Source: Marinobacter goseongensis (GTDB taxonomy: Bacteria; Pseudomonadota; Gammaproteobacteria; Pseudomonadales; Oleiphilaceae). Taken from it: a DNA stretch of 64,000 nucleotides. The translations under genes were made by a program, and so were the position numbers. The stretch covers positions 62,001 through 126,000 of the forward strand of contig NZ_JAKZAI010000013.1 in NCBI RefSeq assembly GCF_023156235.1. The letters are read 5' to 3'. Shown piece after piece: positions 30,699-40,429 of this stretch. How positions within the stretch are numbered: position 1 is the stretch's first letter; every line of letters begins with the position of its first letter. The notes beneath the pieces were generated by a model. It was not told the DNA's origin. It did no database searches and saw only the letters and a program-made list of their open reading frames with translations.

Positions 30699-31040
30699 AT
30701 GACTTCACTGGAAGGGCTGTCCTGCGAGGCCTGCAGCGCAGATGCCCCGAAAATCGGGGAAGATGAGAAGCGCAGTCTGCTGGGGGAAATTCCTGACTGG
30801 CAACTCGTTGAGCTGGATGGGGAAGAGCAGCTGCAACGGGTCTTCAGGTTTCGTAACTTTGCCGAGGCTCAGGCGTTTACCAACAGGGTCGGAGAACTGG
30901 CCGAAGCCGAGGGGCATCATCCCGCCATTCTGCTCGAGTGGGGCCAGGTGACGGTGCGCTGGTGGACTCACTCCATCGGTGGTTTGCACAAAAACGATTT
31001 CATTATGGCCGCCCGGACCGGTGCCGCTTACGGAAGCTGA
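30699..31040 (+). CDS. phhB: Pterin-4a-carbinolamine dehydratase
   Basis: Dehydrates the pterin carbinolamine formed by aromatic amino-acid hydroxylases, or acts in molybdopterin-related pterin recycling. The start at 30699 follows a GGGGG ribosome site and gives 113 residues. The signature region is clear: [24 protein letters not shown], with the paired histidines of the active site, then the C-terminal [12 protein letters not shown]. No phenylalanine hydroxylase (phhA) lies nearby, so its partner must be elsewhere. It is divergent from imuA. Confidence 0.93.
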   Translation: MTSLEGLSCEACSADAPKIGEDEKRSLLGEIPDWQLVELDGEEQLQRVFRFRNFAEAQAFTNRVGELAEAEGHHPAILLEWGQVTVRWWTHSIGGLHKNDFIMAARTGAAYGS

Positions 31041-31153
31041 CCGGTGGTCCGGCACGGCAAAACCGATGGCGATGAAATCCGGCTTGCCATTTAGACCATT
31101 GGCGGTGTTTGGGGTAGCCTTGCGCATTCCCATTGCATTCAGGTGATACGCCC

Positions 31154-32032
31154 ATGCCCGTCGAACCCTTTCAAGCTCTTGCCTGCCCGCTGGACGGAGA
31201 ACCTCTGAGCCATACTGGCGCGGCCTGGCGCTGCCCGGCGGGGCATAATTTTGATACCGCCCGCCAGGGCTATATCCACCTGTTGCCGGTCCAGAACAAG
31301 CGTTCTCTTCATCCCGGTGACAGCAAGGAGATGGTGGCAGCCCGTCAGCGCTTTCTGAACGGCGGCTTTTACCAGCCCGTCGCCGATGCGGTGAATCGTC
31401 TGGTGCTGGCGGAAATGCCCGACACACACCGCTTAACCTGCCTGGATGCGGGCTGTGGAGAAGGCTATTACCTGCGCCAGTTGGCGGCGGCTGCCGCAGA
31501 ACAACCAGCACTCGAGTTGTTGGGCGTGGATATCTCCAAATGGGCGGTACTGGCAGCCGCGAAACAGGACAAGCACCCGGCGTGGGTGGTGGGTACCAAC
31601 GCCCGGCTGCCGGTGCTTTCGTCCTCGGTGGACCGGGTGCTCTGTGTGTTCGGTTTTCCTGTGTATGCCGAGTTTGCCCGGGTGCTGAAGCCCGGGGGGC
31701 AGTTGCTTCAGGTGGACGCCGGACCCGCGCATCTACGGGAATTGCGTGAGATCATCTACCCTACGCTGAAGCCTGAAAAAAGCGCGGTGCGCGACGATCC
31801 GGTGGGTTTTAGAGTGCTTGGCTCCGCCATGGAGCGCTTTGTCCTGACGCTGGACAGCCAGGAGCGGATTGCGGATTTGCTGGCGATGACGCCACATTTG
31901 TACCGTGCCACCGCGGAGGGGCTTGAGCGTGCTGTGGCGCTGCAGTCGTTGACGGTCACCGTGGATGTACGCCTGACCCGTTATCAATGCACACTTCCAA
32001 ACCCTTCACCGGATGAAAAGGAAAGCGCCTGA
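31154..32032 (+). CDS. rlmA: 23S rRNA (guanine-N1) methyltransferase RlmA
   Basis: SAM-dependent methyltransferase expected to modify G745 of 23S rRNA. The start at 31154 has AGGTGA 9 bases upstream; the longer frame from 31133 begins with TTG and no site. The N-terminal zinc-binding module is visible (ACPLDGEPL, then WRCPAGHNFD). The SAM pocket CLDAGCGEGYYLRQLA follows, then the RlmA-type QNKRSLHPGDSKEMVAARQRFL segment that lies before the Rossmann core. It ends with a one-base overlap onto the DUF202 gene. Confidence 0.92.
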   Translation: MPVEPFQALACPLDGEPLSHTGAAWRCPAGHNFDTARQGYIHLLPVQNKRSLHPGDSKEMVAARQRFLNGGFYQPVADAVNRLVLAEMPDTHRLTCLDAGCGEGYYLRQLAAAAAEQPALELLGVDISKWAVLAAAKQDKHPAWVVGTNARLPVLSSSVDRVLCVFGFPVYAEFARVLKPGGQLLQVDAGPAHLRELREIIYPTLKPEKSAVRDDPVGFRVLGSAMERFVLTLDSQERIADLLAMTPHLYRATAEGLERAVALQSLTVTVDVRLTRYQCTLPNPSPDEKESA

Positions 32033-32403
32033 TGTCAGATCTGAAAGACCCCCGGGTTCTGTTCGCCGCCGAGCGCACGTTGCTGGCCTGGAACCGCACC
32101 AGCTTGTCCTTCATTGCCTTCGGATTCCTGATCGAGCGGGCGGGGCTGTTGCTCCATGCGCTGGCCCCGGAAGCGGTGGGTGCCATCAACGCGGTGCTGG
32201 CGTTCTGGATTGGCATCCTGTTCATTCTGCTGGGGGCCTTTGCCGCAGTGTGGTCATCCCGCCAGTTCCGGGCCCTGTTGCGCACCCTGACCCCCGCGGA
32301 GTTTCCCGAAGGTTACGGCTTCCGCTGGGGGCTGGTGGTGAACATGGTTGTGGCGTTTCTCGGCACCGTGCTGGTTGCGGCGCTGTTTGTGGGGCGGGTG
32401 TAG
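32032..32403 (+). CDS. DUF202 family membrane protein (YidH-like)
   Basis: A 123-residue protein with a short cytoplasmic N terminus, three hydrophobic helices (LSFIAFGFLIERAGLLL, AVLAFWIGILFILLGAFAAVW, VVNMVVAFLGTVLVAALFVG), and the family signature FAAERTLLAWNRTSLSFIAFG. DUF202/YidH proteins have no established role. The ATG overlaps the rlmA stop, indicating coupled translation, although no functional link is known. Confidence 0.9.
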   Translation: MSDLKDPRVLFAAERTLLAWNRTSLSFIAFGFLIERAGLLLHALAPEAVGAINAVLAFWIGILFILLGAFAAVWSSRQFRALLRTLTPAEFPEGYGFRWGLVVNMVVAFLGTVLVAALFVGRV

Positions 32404-32406
32404 GGG

Positions 32407-32658
32407 TTACCCCTTCGGCCGCCGGTCACCTTCCATGATTTTTGCCACGAAAACCGACTTGCCGTAGGTTTCGAACGACCATTTCAGGGTGTCTGAGAGC
32501 ACCGACATCACCTCATCATACTCGCCGAACATCTCGGTGCTCATGCGCCCGGGATGCACCTCCAGACTGGTCTGTTTCAGCCGGTCAATCAGATCCCAGA
32601 TTGGTTGCTTGTAGTCGTCCTTGAGCGGGTAACAGCTCAGTTGCACAGATAGATACAT
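32407..32658 (-). CDS. YkoF-like thiamine/HMP-binding family protein
   Basis: An 83-residue protein whose pattern (VQLSCYPLKDDY, MSTEMFGEYDEVM, SFETYGKSVFVAKIMEGDR) fits the YkoF/MTH1187 ferredoxin-like fold. In Bacillus subtilis YkoF binds thiamine and hydroxymethylpyrimidine. Here it has one such domain. No thiamine transport gene is adjacent, so the ligand is only a suggestion. It is convergent with the DUF202 gene (3-base gap) and precedes ggt in reverse order on the minus strand (15 bases after the ggt stop). Confidence 0.75.
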   Translation of the reverse strand: MYLSVQLSCYPLKDDYKQPIWDLIDRLKQTSLEVHPGRMSTEMFGEYDEVMSVLSDTLKWSFETYGKSVFVAKIMEGDRRPKG

Positions 32659-32673
32659 GATGTCTCCCCGGGT

Positions 32674-34437
32674 TCAGTAACCCTTTGCGGATGAAGTACT
32701 GCGTCTTGGATCGGCGCCGCCGTAAAGCGTTCCATCCTCACCAATCAGGACGCTCTGGATCGCACCCATGGCGTTGGTGGTTTTCACGGTATGGCCGCGG
32801 TCCTCCAGTAGCCGGAGGGTGTCCGGGCTGAATCCCTGTTCAATGAAGATCGCGTCCGGCAGCCACTGATGGTGCATGCGCGGCGCGTCGACGGCGCTCT
32901 GAATGTTCATGTTGTGATCAATCACATTAAGAATCACTTGCAGGGTGGTGGTGATGATCCGCGAGCCGCCGGGGCTGCCTGTGACCAGGAAGTTGCGGCC
33001 GTTCTTGCGCACAACCGTCGGCGACATGGAGCTGAGCATGCGTTTGCCCGGTTCCACCTTGTTGGCCTCGCCGCCAATCAGCCCGAACGCGTTGGGCTCA
33101 CCGGGCTTGGCGCTGAAGTCGTCCATCTCATTGTTGAGCAGGAAGCCCGCCCCGGTCACGGTAATGCCCGAGCCGTAACTGAAATTGATGGTGTAGGTGT
33201 TGGATACCGCGTTACCCCGACGGTCGACGATGGAGTAGTGGGTGGTTTCCGGGCTTTCAAAGGCGTTGGGGTTGCCGGGCTGAAGTTCGCTGGCTGGCCG
33301 AGTCTTGTCGACGCTGATGTTTTTGCGCAGCTCGGCGGCGTAGGCTTTGTCCAGCAGGCCGTCGAGGGGAACATCAACAAAATCCGTGTCGCCAAGAAAC
33401 TTCGAGCGGTCGGCGTAGGCCAGTTTCATAGCTTCGGCCATGTAATGCAGGGTGTCCGCGGCGTTATGGCCGAGTTCTGCCAATGGGTAGTGTTCCAGAA
33501 TGTTCAGGATCTGCAGGATGTGGGTGCCGCCGGAGGAGGGCGGTGACATTGAGAACACCTCATAGCCTCGATAGGTTCCGCGCACCGGCTTGCGGATGGA
33601 CGGCTGATAGTCTTTCAGATCCGCCGCGGTGATCAGACCATCATTACGCTGCATTTCCTCGACGATCAGGCGCGCTGTCTTGCCCTCATAGAAGCCTCGG
33701 GTGCCCTGATCGGCGATGCGCTGCAGGGTGGCAGCCAGTTCCGGCTGGCGAAAACGCTCGCCCGGTGGCCAGGGTGAGCCATCCTCCCGGTAAAACGTCG
33801 CACGGCTGGCGGGCCAGCGTTGCAGGCGGTCCCGGGCCTGCTCCAGGCCTTCGGTGAAGCGTGCTGGCACGATAAATCCGTCCCGGGCCAGGCGTATTGC
33901 CGGCGCCAGCGCTTCCGGCAGTGACAGGGTGCCGTGGCGTTCCAGTGCCAGGGCCAGTCCGGCCACCGTGCCGGGTACGCCGGAGGCCAGATGGGTGAAG
34001 CGGCTGCGGTTGGGCACCGCATTGCCATCGTTGTCCTGGAACATGGTTTCGGTGGCCGCGGCCGGGGCTTTTTCCCGGTAATCGATGGCTTCAACCGGGC
34101 CGCCGTCGCCGGGGGCAAACAACATGAAACCACCGCCGCCGATATTGCCCGAGCGGGGCTGCACAACGGCCAGTACAAAGCCGGCGGTAACGGCGGCATC
34201 TACGGCATTGCCATCATTTTTCAGCACCTCCAGCGCCGCGTCGGTTGCCAGGTCGTGGCTGGTGACCACCATGCCCTTGCGGCCCTGTTCCGGGTGGTGA
34301 CGTTCGCCCTCCAGAATCGCCTGCGCACACAGACTGCCGGCAACGCTTAGCAGAATGACGGCAAGCCCGGCGCGCAGGCCCGGTGAGCGGCCCCTGGAGG
34401 CGTGTGTGCGGGGTACCTGAGGTGGGTGTCTGTCCAT
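32674..34437 (-). CDS. ggt: Gamma-glutamyltransferase (glutathione hydrolase)
   Basis: Periplasmic N-terminal nucleophile enzyme that cleaves or transfers the gamma-glutamyl group of glutathione. The 587 residues start with a long basic N region and a hydrophobic signal segment (AGLAVILLSVAGSLCAQA). The large subunit carries RSGNIGGGGFML. The autoprocessing site is in ESPETTHYSIVDRRGNAVS, where the second Thr of the TT pair would become the catalytic nucleophile. Small-subunit glycines MLSSMSPT and GSPGGSRII are intact. A GAGGAAC ribosome site precedes the ATG. It is divergent from purU. Confidence 0.96.
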   Translation of the reverse strand: MDRHPPQVPRTHASRGRSPGLRAGLAVILLSVAGSLCAQAILEGERHHPEQGRKGMVVTSHDLATDAALEVLKNDGNAVDAAVTAGFVLAVVQPRSGNIGGGGFMLFAPGDGGPVEAIDYREKAPAAATETMFQDNDGNAVPNRSRFTHLASGVPGTVAGLALALERHGTLSLPEALAPAIRLARDGFIVPARFTEGLEQARDRLQRWPASRATFYREDGSPWPPGERFRQPELAATLQRIADQGTRGFYEGKTARLIVEEMQRNDGLITAADLKDYQPSIRKPVRGTYRGYEVFSMSPPSSGGTHILQILNILEHYPLAELGHNAADTLHYMAEAMKLAYADRSKFLGDTDFVDVPLDGLLDKAYAAELRKNISVDKTRPASELQPGNPNAFESPETTHYSIVDRRGNAVSNTYTINFSYGSGITVTGAGFLLNNEMDDFSAKPGEPNAFGLIGGEANKVEPGKRMLSSMSPTVVRKNGRNFLVTGSPGGSRIITTTLQVILNVIDHNMNIQSAVDAPRMHHQWLPDAIFIEQGFSPDTLRLLEDRGHTVKTTNAMGAIQSVLIGEDGTLYGGADPRRSTSSAKGY

Positions 34438-34547
34438 GTGCTTGTTCCTCGTTTCTGGCGTTCAGATAGGCTATGATAGCCGGTCATTTTTACGGGTGTG
34501 AAACCTTCGCCCCCGCGTTTCCGGATCAGAACTAAGGAAAGGCTTCC

Positions 34548-35402
34548 ATGGAGCATACCTATCGTCTTGTGATTTCCTGCCCGGACCGGGTGGGAATTGT
34601 CGCCAAGGTGAGTAATTTCCTGTCCACCTACAATGGCTGGATTACCGAGGCGAGTCACCATTCGGACACCCATACGGGCCGCTTCTTCATGCGCCACGAG
34701 ATCAAGGCCAGCTCGATTCCTTTCGGTCTTGATCAGTTTCGTGCCGCCTTTGACCCGATTGCCCGTGAGTTCGATATGGACTGGCACGTGGCGGATTCCG
34801 CGCAGCCCAAGAAGGTGATCCTGATGTGCAGCAAGGAGTCCCACTGCGTGGCGGACCTCCTGCACCGCTGGCACAGCCGTGAGATCAACGCCGAGATTGT
34901 GGCCGTGATCTCCAACCACGAGGACCTGCGCCGCATGGTGGAGTGGCACGAGATACCCTACCACTACATTCCGGTGTCCCGGGAAAACCGTGACGAGGCG
35001 TTTGGCGAAATTGATGGTCTGATCGAGGGCTACGCCACGGACGTGGTGGTTCTGGCCCGTTACATGCAGATTCTGCCGGCTGCTTTGTGTGAAAAATATT
35101 CCGGTAAGGTGATCAATATTCATCACAGCTTCCTGCCGTCCTTTGCTGGTGCCAGGCCTTATCACCAGGCCTACAGCCGGGGCGTGAAGCTGATCGGCGC
35201 CACCTGTCATTACGTCACCCAGGATCTGGACGAAGGTCCGATCATCGAACAGGATGTGATCCGCATTACCCACAGCGACTCCATCGAAGACATGGTTCGC
35301 CTGGGTAAAGACGTGGAGAAGAACGTGCTGGCCCGCGGCCTGCGCTCCCACATTGAAGACCGGGTGATTACCTACCAGAACAAGACGGTGGTTTTTGATT
35401 AA
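34548..35402 (+). CDS. purU: Formyltetrahydrofolate deformylase
   Basis: Hydrolyses 10-formyl-THF to formate and THF, balancing one-carbon pools. The 284 residues carry an N-terminal ACT domain (RLVISCPDRVGIVAKVSNFL) and a C-terminal formyltransferase fold with the catalytic Asn/His segment INIHHSFLPSFAGARPYHQA and the DLDEGPIIEQDV aspartate motif. AAGGAAAGG precedes the ATG. The 126-bp gap before gyrA holds a CCCCGG-TAAGGGG dyad without a T-run and no convincing promoter. Confidence 0.97.
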   Translation: MEHTYRLVISCPDRVGIVAKVSNFLSTYNGWITEASHHSDTHTGRFFMRHEIKASSIPFGLDQFRAAFDPIAREFDMDWHVADSAQPKKVILMCSKESHCVADLLHRWHSREINAEIVAVISNHEDLRRMVEWHEIPYHYIPVSRENRDEAFGEIDGLIEGYATDVVVLARYMQILPAALCEKYSGKVINIHHSFLPSFAGARPYHQAYSRGVKLIGATCHYVTQDLDEGPIIEQDVIRITHSDSIEDMVRLGKDVEKNVLARGLRSHIEDRVITYQNKTVVFD

Positions 35403-35528
35403 GAGCGGTTCGCAATTGCCCCGGTAAGGGGCTGACTGTGTTAGTATTGGCCGCTTGTTAAAGAATAACTACGGGGCGTACAAAAAGCCCTGAAACGACT
35501 TCCAGCAAACGCAAAGGAACCTTTCTCG

Positions 35529-38174
35529 ATGGGTGAGTTAGCCAAAGAGATCCTGCCGGTAAATATTGAAGATGAGTTGAAGCAGTCCTACCTCGATTAC
35601 GCCATGAGCGTTATCGTTGGCCGGGCGCTCCCGGATGTTCGTGACGGCCTCAAACCCGTTCACCGCCGTGTTCTGTTCGCCATGTCCGAACTGGGCAACG
35701 ACTGGAACAAGGCCTACAAGAAATCCGCCCGTGTGGTCGGTGACGTCATCGGTAAATATCACCCCCACGGTGATTCCGCGGTCTACGACACCATCGTTCG
35801 GATGGCTCAGCCCTTCTCCCTGCGTTATCCGCTGGTAGACGGTCAGGGTAACTTCGGTTCTATCGACGGCGACAACGCCGCCGCCATGCGTTACACCGAA
35901 ATCCGCATGAAGAAGATCGCGCACTCGTTGCTGGCGGATCTGGACAAGGAAACCGTTGATTTCGTCGACAACTACGACGGCACCGAGCGGATTCCCGAAG
36001 TGCTGCCGACCCGGGTGCCGAACCTGCTGGTCAACGGTTCTTCCGGTATCGCGGTGGGCATGGCCACTAACATTCCGCCCCACAACCTGACGGAAGTGGT
36101 CAGCGGCTGTCTGGCACTGATTGATAACCCGGACCTGACCATCGACGAACTGATGGATTTCATCCCGGGTCCGGATTTCCCCACCGAGGGCATCATCAAC
36201 GGCCGTGCCGGCATCGTCGAGGCGTATCGCACCGGCCGCGGGCGTATCTATATCCGCGCCCGCCATGAAATCGAGCACGACAACAAAACCAACCGTGATG
36301 CCATCATCATTACCGAGCTGCCGTACCAGCTGAACAAGGCGCGTCTGATCGAGAAGATCGCCGAGCTGGTCAAGGAAAAGCGCCTGGAAGGCATCACCGA
36401 ACTGCGGGATGAGTCCAACAAGGAAGGCATCCGCGTGGTGATCGAACTTCGCCGTGGTGAAAACCCGGAAGTCATCGTCAACAATCTGTTCGCCCATACC
36501 CAGTTGCAGACCGTATTCGGTATCAACATGGTGGCACTGATCAACGGCGAGCCGAAGATTCTCAACCTCAAGGAAATGCTCGACGCGTTCGTGCGCCACC
36601 GCCGCGAGGTGGTAACCCGCCGGACCATCTACGAGCTGCGCAAGGCCCGTGAACGTGGCCATATCCTTGAGGGTCTGACCGTTGCTCTGGCCAACATCGA
36701 TGAAATGATCGAACTGATCAAGGCCTCACCGAGCTCCGTGGAAGCCAAAGAAAAGTTGATGTCCAAAGGCTGGGCGCCGGGTGATGTGCTGGCGATGTTG
36801 GAGCGTGCCGGTGAAGACGCCTGCCGTCCCGATGACCTGCCGGAAATCTACGGACTGCGGGATGGCCTTTATTACCTGTCACCGGAGCAGACTCAGGCGA
36901 TCCTGGACATGCGTCTGCATCGTCTGACCGGTCTGGAAACGGAGAAGCTCCAGAACGAATACAAGGAAATTCTGGAGAAAATTGCCGGCCTGCTGGAAAT
37001 CCTCGGTGATCCGGACCGCCTGATGCAGGTGATCCGCGAAGAGCTGGAGGCGGTGGTGACTGAATTTGGCGACGAGCGCCGCACCGAGATCACCAGTTCC
37101 CAGCGTGACCTCACCATTGCCGACCTGATCGATGAAGAAGATCTGGTGGTGACCATTTCTCATGGTGGTTATGCCAAGACCCAGGCCGTGGAGGATTACC
37201 AGGCCCAGCGTCGCGGTGGCCGCGGCAAGGCCGCCACCTCGATGAAAGACGAGGATTTCGTCGAGAAGCTGTTGGTGGCCAATTCCCACGACACCATTCT
37301 GTGCTTCTCCAACCGCGGCAAGGTCTACTGGCTGCGTGTGTTCGAGATTCCTCGTGCCAGCCGCGCCTCTCGCGGCCGTCCGATGGTCAACATCCTGCCG
37401 CTGGACGAAGGTGAGCGTATTACCACGTTCCTGCCGGTACGGGATTACCCGGAAGACCAGTTCGTGTTAATGGCCACCTCGGCCGGTGTGGTCAAGAAGA
37501 CCCCGCTGCCGAACTTCTCCCGTCCGCGCAGCAGTGGCCTGATCGCGCTGTCGCTGGATGAGGGCGATACCCTGATTGGCGCCGCCATCACCAAGGGTGA
37601 TGCCGAAGTCATGCTGTTTTCCACGGCCGGTAAGGCCGTCCGCTTCAACGAAGAGGCCGTGCGCCCGATGAGCCGGACTGCCCGTGGTGTTCGGGGTATC
37701 CGGATGGCTGAAGGCCACCACGTGGTTTCCCTGATCATTCCGCAGGAAGACGGCGTGCTGCTCACCGCCAGTGAGAACGGTTACGGCAAGCGCACCGCGT
37801 TTGACGAGTTCCCGACCTACAGTCGCGGCAGTCAGGGCGTTATCGCCATGCAGTGTTCGGAGCGTAACGGCAACCTGGTGACCGCGCTGCAATTGTTCGA
37901 CGGCGACGAAATGATGCTGATCTCGGACAAGGGCACGCTGGTTCGTACCCGCACTGACGAAGTGTCTGTTCTGAGCCGGAATACCCAGGGTGTGCGCCTG
38001 ATCAAACTGAGCCAGGAAGATGAGCGCCTGGTGGGCGTCGAGCGAATCGCTGAAAGTGATGAGCCGGAGGAACTGGCTGAGGAATTGGCTGAAGGCGCAT
38101 CCGCACCGGAACCGGGCAGTGAAGACAGTGCAGACGATGCCGGCAATGCCGAAGACGGTGCTGGCGAAGAATAA
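35529..38174 (+). CDS. gyrA: DNA gyrase subunit A
   Basis: Breakage-reunion subunit of gyrase. The 881 residues include the catalytic Tyr122 ([10 protein letters not shown]). The quinolone-determining region carries Ser83 and Asp87, the susceptible-type residues. The GyrA box QRRGGRGK is at 560-567, and six beta-pinwheel blades follow. The end is a long acidic Glu/Asp/Ala tail. The sequence predicts no gyrA-based quinolone resistance. It begins the classic run gyrA-serC-pheA-hisC-tyrA/aroA-cmk-rpsA. Confidence 0.99.
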   Translation: MGELAKEILPVNIEDELKQSYLDYAMSVIVGRALPDVRDGLKPVHRRVLFAMSELGNDWNKAYKKSARVVGDVIGKYHPHGDSAVYDTIVRMAQPFSLRYPLVDGQGNFGSIDGDNAAAMRYTEIRMKKIAHSLLADLDKETVDFVDNYDGTERIPEVLPTRVPNLLVNGSSGIAVGMATNIPPHNLTEVVSGCLALIDNPDLTIDELMDFIPGPDFPTEGIINGRAGIVEAYRTGRGRIYIRARHEIEHDNKTNRDAIIITELPYQLNKARLIEKIAELVKEKRLEGITELRDESNKEGIRVVIELRRGENPEVIVNNLFAHTQLQTVFGINMVALINGEPKILNLKEMLDAFVRHRREVVTRRTIYELRKARERGHILEGLTVALANIDEMIELIKASPSSVEAKEKLMSKGWAPGDVLAMLERAGEDACRPDDLPEIYGLRDGLYYLSPEQTQAILDMRLHRLTGLETEKLQNEYKEILEKIAGLLEILGDPDRLMQVIREELEAVVTEFGDERRTEITSSQRDLTIADLIDEEDLVVTISHGGYAKTQAVEDYQAQRRGGRGKAATSMKDEDFVEKLLVANSHDTILCFSNRGKVYWLRVFEIPRASRASRGRPMVNILPLDEGERITTFLPVRDYPEDQFVLMATSAGVVKKTPLPNFSRPRSSGLIALSLDEGDTLIGAAITKGDAEVMLFSTAGKAVRFNEEAVRPMSRTARGVRGIRMAEGHHVVSLIIPQEDGVLLTASENGYGKRTAFDEFPTYSRGSQGVIAMQCSERNGNLVTALQLFDGDEMMLISDKGTLVRTRTDEVSVLSRNTQGVRLIKLSQEDERLVGVERIAESDEPEELAEELAEGASAPEPGSEDSADDAGNAEDGAGEE

Positions 38175-38225
38175 CGCCAGCACCTTTCCCGGAACGACAG
38201 GTAAGACTTGAGAGATCACAGGAAC

Positions 38226-39308
38226 ATGAGCAGGGCGTATAACTTTTGTGCAGGTCCGGCAACCTTGCCGGAAAGCGTGCTGCGGCAGGCGCGGGATGAA
38301 ATGCTCGACTGGCGTGGTACCGGCATGTCCGTGATGGAGATGAGTCATCGCAGTGATGAGTTCGTCGAGATTGCCGAAACGGCTGAAAAAGATCTCCGTG
38401 AATTGGCCGGAGTTTCAAGTGATTACGCTGTGCTCTTCATGCAGGGTGGAGCTTCGAGCCAGTTTGCGACTATCCCCCTGAACCTGCTGGGTGATCAGTC
38501 GTCTGCGGATTACATCAATACCGGTATCTGGTCGAAAAAAGCCATCGCAGAAGCGAGTCGGTACGGTCAGGTCAATGTGGCTGCCAGCAGCGAAGCGAGC
38601 GGTTTCACCACGATTCCGGAGCAGAGTACCTGGAACACCCGCAACGACGCTGCCTATCTGCATTACACACCGAACGAAACCATCGGCGGCCTGGAGTATG
38701 ACTTCGTGCCGGACAGCGGTGCCGTACCACTGGTTGCGGACATGTCCTCCAACATGCTGTCGCGGCCGCTGGACGTGTCGAAGTTCGGAGTGATTTATGC
38801 CGGTGCCCAGAAGAACATCGGGCCGTCTGGTCTGGTGGTGGTGATTATCCGCAAGGATCTTCTCGGTAAGGCCCACAAGGAAACGCCGACCATGATGAAC
38901 TACCAGGTCATCGCGGATAACGATTCCATGTACAACACCCCGGCGACCTATTCCTGGTATCTTGCCGGGCTGGTGTTCAAATGGCTGAAAGCTCAGGGGG
39001 GCGTTAAAGCCATGGGCGAGACCAATTTGCGCAAGGCGCAGAAGCTTTACGGCTTCATTGACGCCAACGATTTCTACGCCAACCCCATTGATCCCCGTTT
39101 CCGCTCATGGATGAACGTGCCGTTTACCCTGGCGGATGATGGTCTGAATGATGAGTTCCTGAAAGGGGCCAATGCCCGCGGGCTGCTGAACCTGAAAGGT
39201 CACCGTTCGGTTGGCGGCATGCGTGCCAGCCTCTACAACGCCATGCCGGAAGCCGGTGTGGACGCGCTGATTGCCTATATGACGGAATTTGCCAGGGAGC
39301 GTGGGTAA
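38226..39308 (+). CDS. serC: Phosphoserine aminotransferase
   Basis: PLP enzyme making phosphoserine and, in the pyridoxal pathway, 4-phosphohydroxy-threonine. The start at 38226 (MSRAYNFCAGPATLP) has AGGA just upstream and gives 360 residues, the usual length; the frame to 38208 adds six unlike residues. The PLP lysine sits in YAGAQKNIGPSGLVVV, and GHRSVGGMRAS near the C terminus binds substrate phosphate. pheA starts 3 bases after the stop. Confidence 0.98.
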   Translation: MSRAYNFCAGPATLPESVLRQARDEMLDWRGTGMSVMEMSHRSDEFVEIAETAEKDLRELAGVSSDYAVLFMQGGASSQFATIPLNLLGDQSSADYINTGIWSKKAIAEASRYGQVNVAASSEASGFTTIPEQSTWNTRNDAAYLHYTPNETIGGLEYDFVPDSGAVPLVADMSSNMLSRPLDVSKFGVIYAGAQKNIGPSGLVVVIIRKDLLGKAHKETPTMMNYQVIADNDSMYNTPATYSWYLAGLVFKWLKAQGGVKAMGETNLRKAQKLYGFIDANDFYANPIDPRFRSWMNVPFTLADDGLNDEFLKGANARGLLNLKGHRSVGGMRASLYNAMPEAGVDALIAYMTEFARERG

Positions 39309-39310
39309 TC

Positions 39311-40408
39311 ATGAGCAATGAGCAGGCCCGTCTGGGTGAACTGAGAGACGAAATCGATCAGCTGGATCAGAAGATCATGGAGTTGATCAGCGCCCGCGCC
39401 AAATGCGCCCAGGAAGTGGCCAATGTAAAAATGGCCGCCAATCCGGAGCAGGACGTGTTTTTCTACCGTCCGGAGCGGGAGGCCCAGGTGCTGCGCCGAA
39501 TCAAGGAGCAGAATCCCGGGCCCTTGTCGGGCGAGGAAATGGCGCGCCTGTTCCGCGAGATCATGTCGGCCTGCCTGGCACTGGAAAAACCGATGCACAT
39601 CGCTTTCCTCGGTCCGGTGGGCACGTTTACTCAGTCAGCGGCGCTTAAGCACTTTGGCCATTCCGTGGTGAGTGTGCCGCTGCCTGCAATTGATGCGGTG
39701 TTCCGTGAGGTGGAATCCGGAGCGGCCCATTACGGTGTGGTCCCGGTGGAAAACTCCACCGAGGGCATGATTAACCACACGCTCGATATGTTTATGTCGT
39801 CGCCGCTGAAAATCTGCGGCGAGGTGCAGTTGCGCATCCATCATCACCTGTTGGTGTCGCCGGCAAACAAGGATCAGGAGATCACGCGGATCTACTCGCA
39901 CCAGCAGTCGTTTGCCCAATGCCGGCAGTGGCTGGACACCCACCGTTACGGCATCGAACGGATTACCGTCAGCAGTAACGCCGAAGCGGCCCGCCGAGCC
40001 GCGGAAGAACCGGGCGCCGCCGCCATCGCCGGTGACATGGCTGCGGAACTGTACGGGCTGGAAAAAGAAGCCAGCAGCATCGAGGATCGTCCCGACAATA
40101 CCACGCGGTTCCTGATTATCGGGCGTGAGGAAGTGCCGGCCAGCGGTCACGACAAGTCGTCGATTCTGGTGTCCATGCGCAACAAACCTGGCGCCCTGTA
40201 CCAGTTGCTGGAACCCTTCCACCGTCACGGACTCAGTCTGACCCGGATCGAAACCCGGCCATCGCCCAGCGGTACCTGGGCGTATGTGTTCTACATCGAC
40301 TTCGAAGGGCACACGGACGACGAGCAGGTGCGCAAGGTGTTGGCGGAAATCGACGAGGAAGCCGTGGAGTTGAAACGGTTGGGTTCCTACCCGATCGGGG
40401 TTCTCTAA
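39311..40408 (+). CDS. pheA: Bifunctional chorismate mutase/prephenate dehydratase (P-protein)
   Basis: Converts chorismate to prephenate and on to phenylpyruvate for phenylalanine. The 365 residues hold an AroQ-type helical mutase at 1-95 (LRDEIDQLDQKIMELI, the catalytic Arg/Lys pattern), a prephenate dehydratase domain (HIAFLGPVGTFTQSAAL, then NTTRFLIIGRE with the key Thr), and a C-terminal ACT domain with the GALYQLL and ESRP-like IETRPSP motifs that binds Phe for feedback. It is packed within the aromatic run. Confidence 0.98.
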   Translation: MSNEQARLGELRDEIDQLDQKIMELISARAKCAQEVANVKMAANPEQDVFFYRPEREAQVLRRIKEQNPGPLSGEEMARLFREIMSACLALEKPMHIAFLGPVGTFTQSAALKHFGHSVVSVPLPAIDAVFREVESGAAHYGVVPVENSTEGMINHTLDMFMSSPLKICGEVQLRIHHHLLVSPANKDQEITRIYSHQQSFAQCRQWLDTHRYGIERITVSSNAEAARRAAEEPGAAAIAGDMAAELYGLEKEASSIEDRPDNTTRFLIIGREEVPASGHDKSSILVSMRNKPGALYQLLEPFHRHGLSLTRIETRPSPSGTWAYVFYIDFEGHTDDEQVRKVLAEIDEEAVELKRLGSYPIGVL

Positions 40409-40429
40409 GACGACTATCAGGGTGGTGTG

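Noticed and set aside
32403-32413. GGGG-TTA-CCCC as a terminator between the DUF202 and YkoF-like genes
   Set aside because: The stem is only 4 bp and there is no T-run on either strand.
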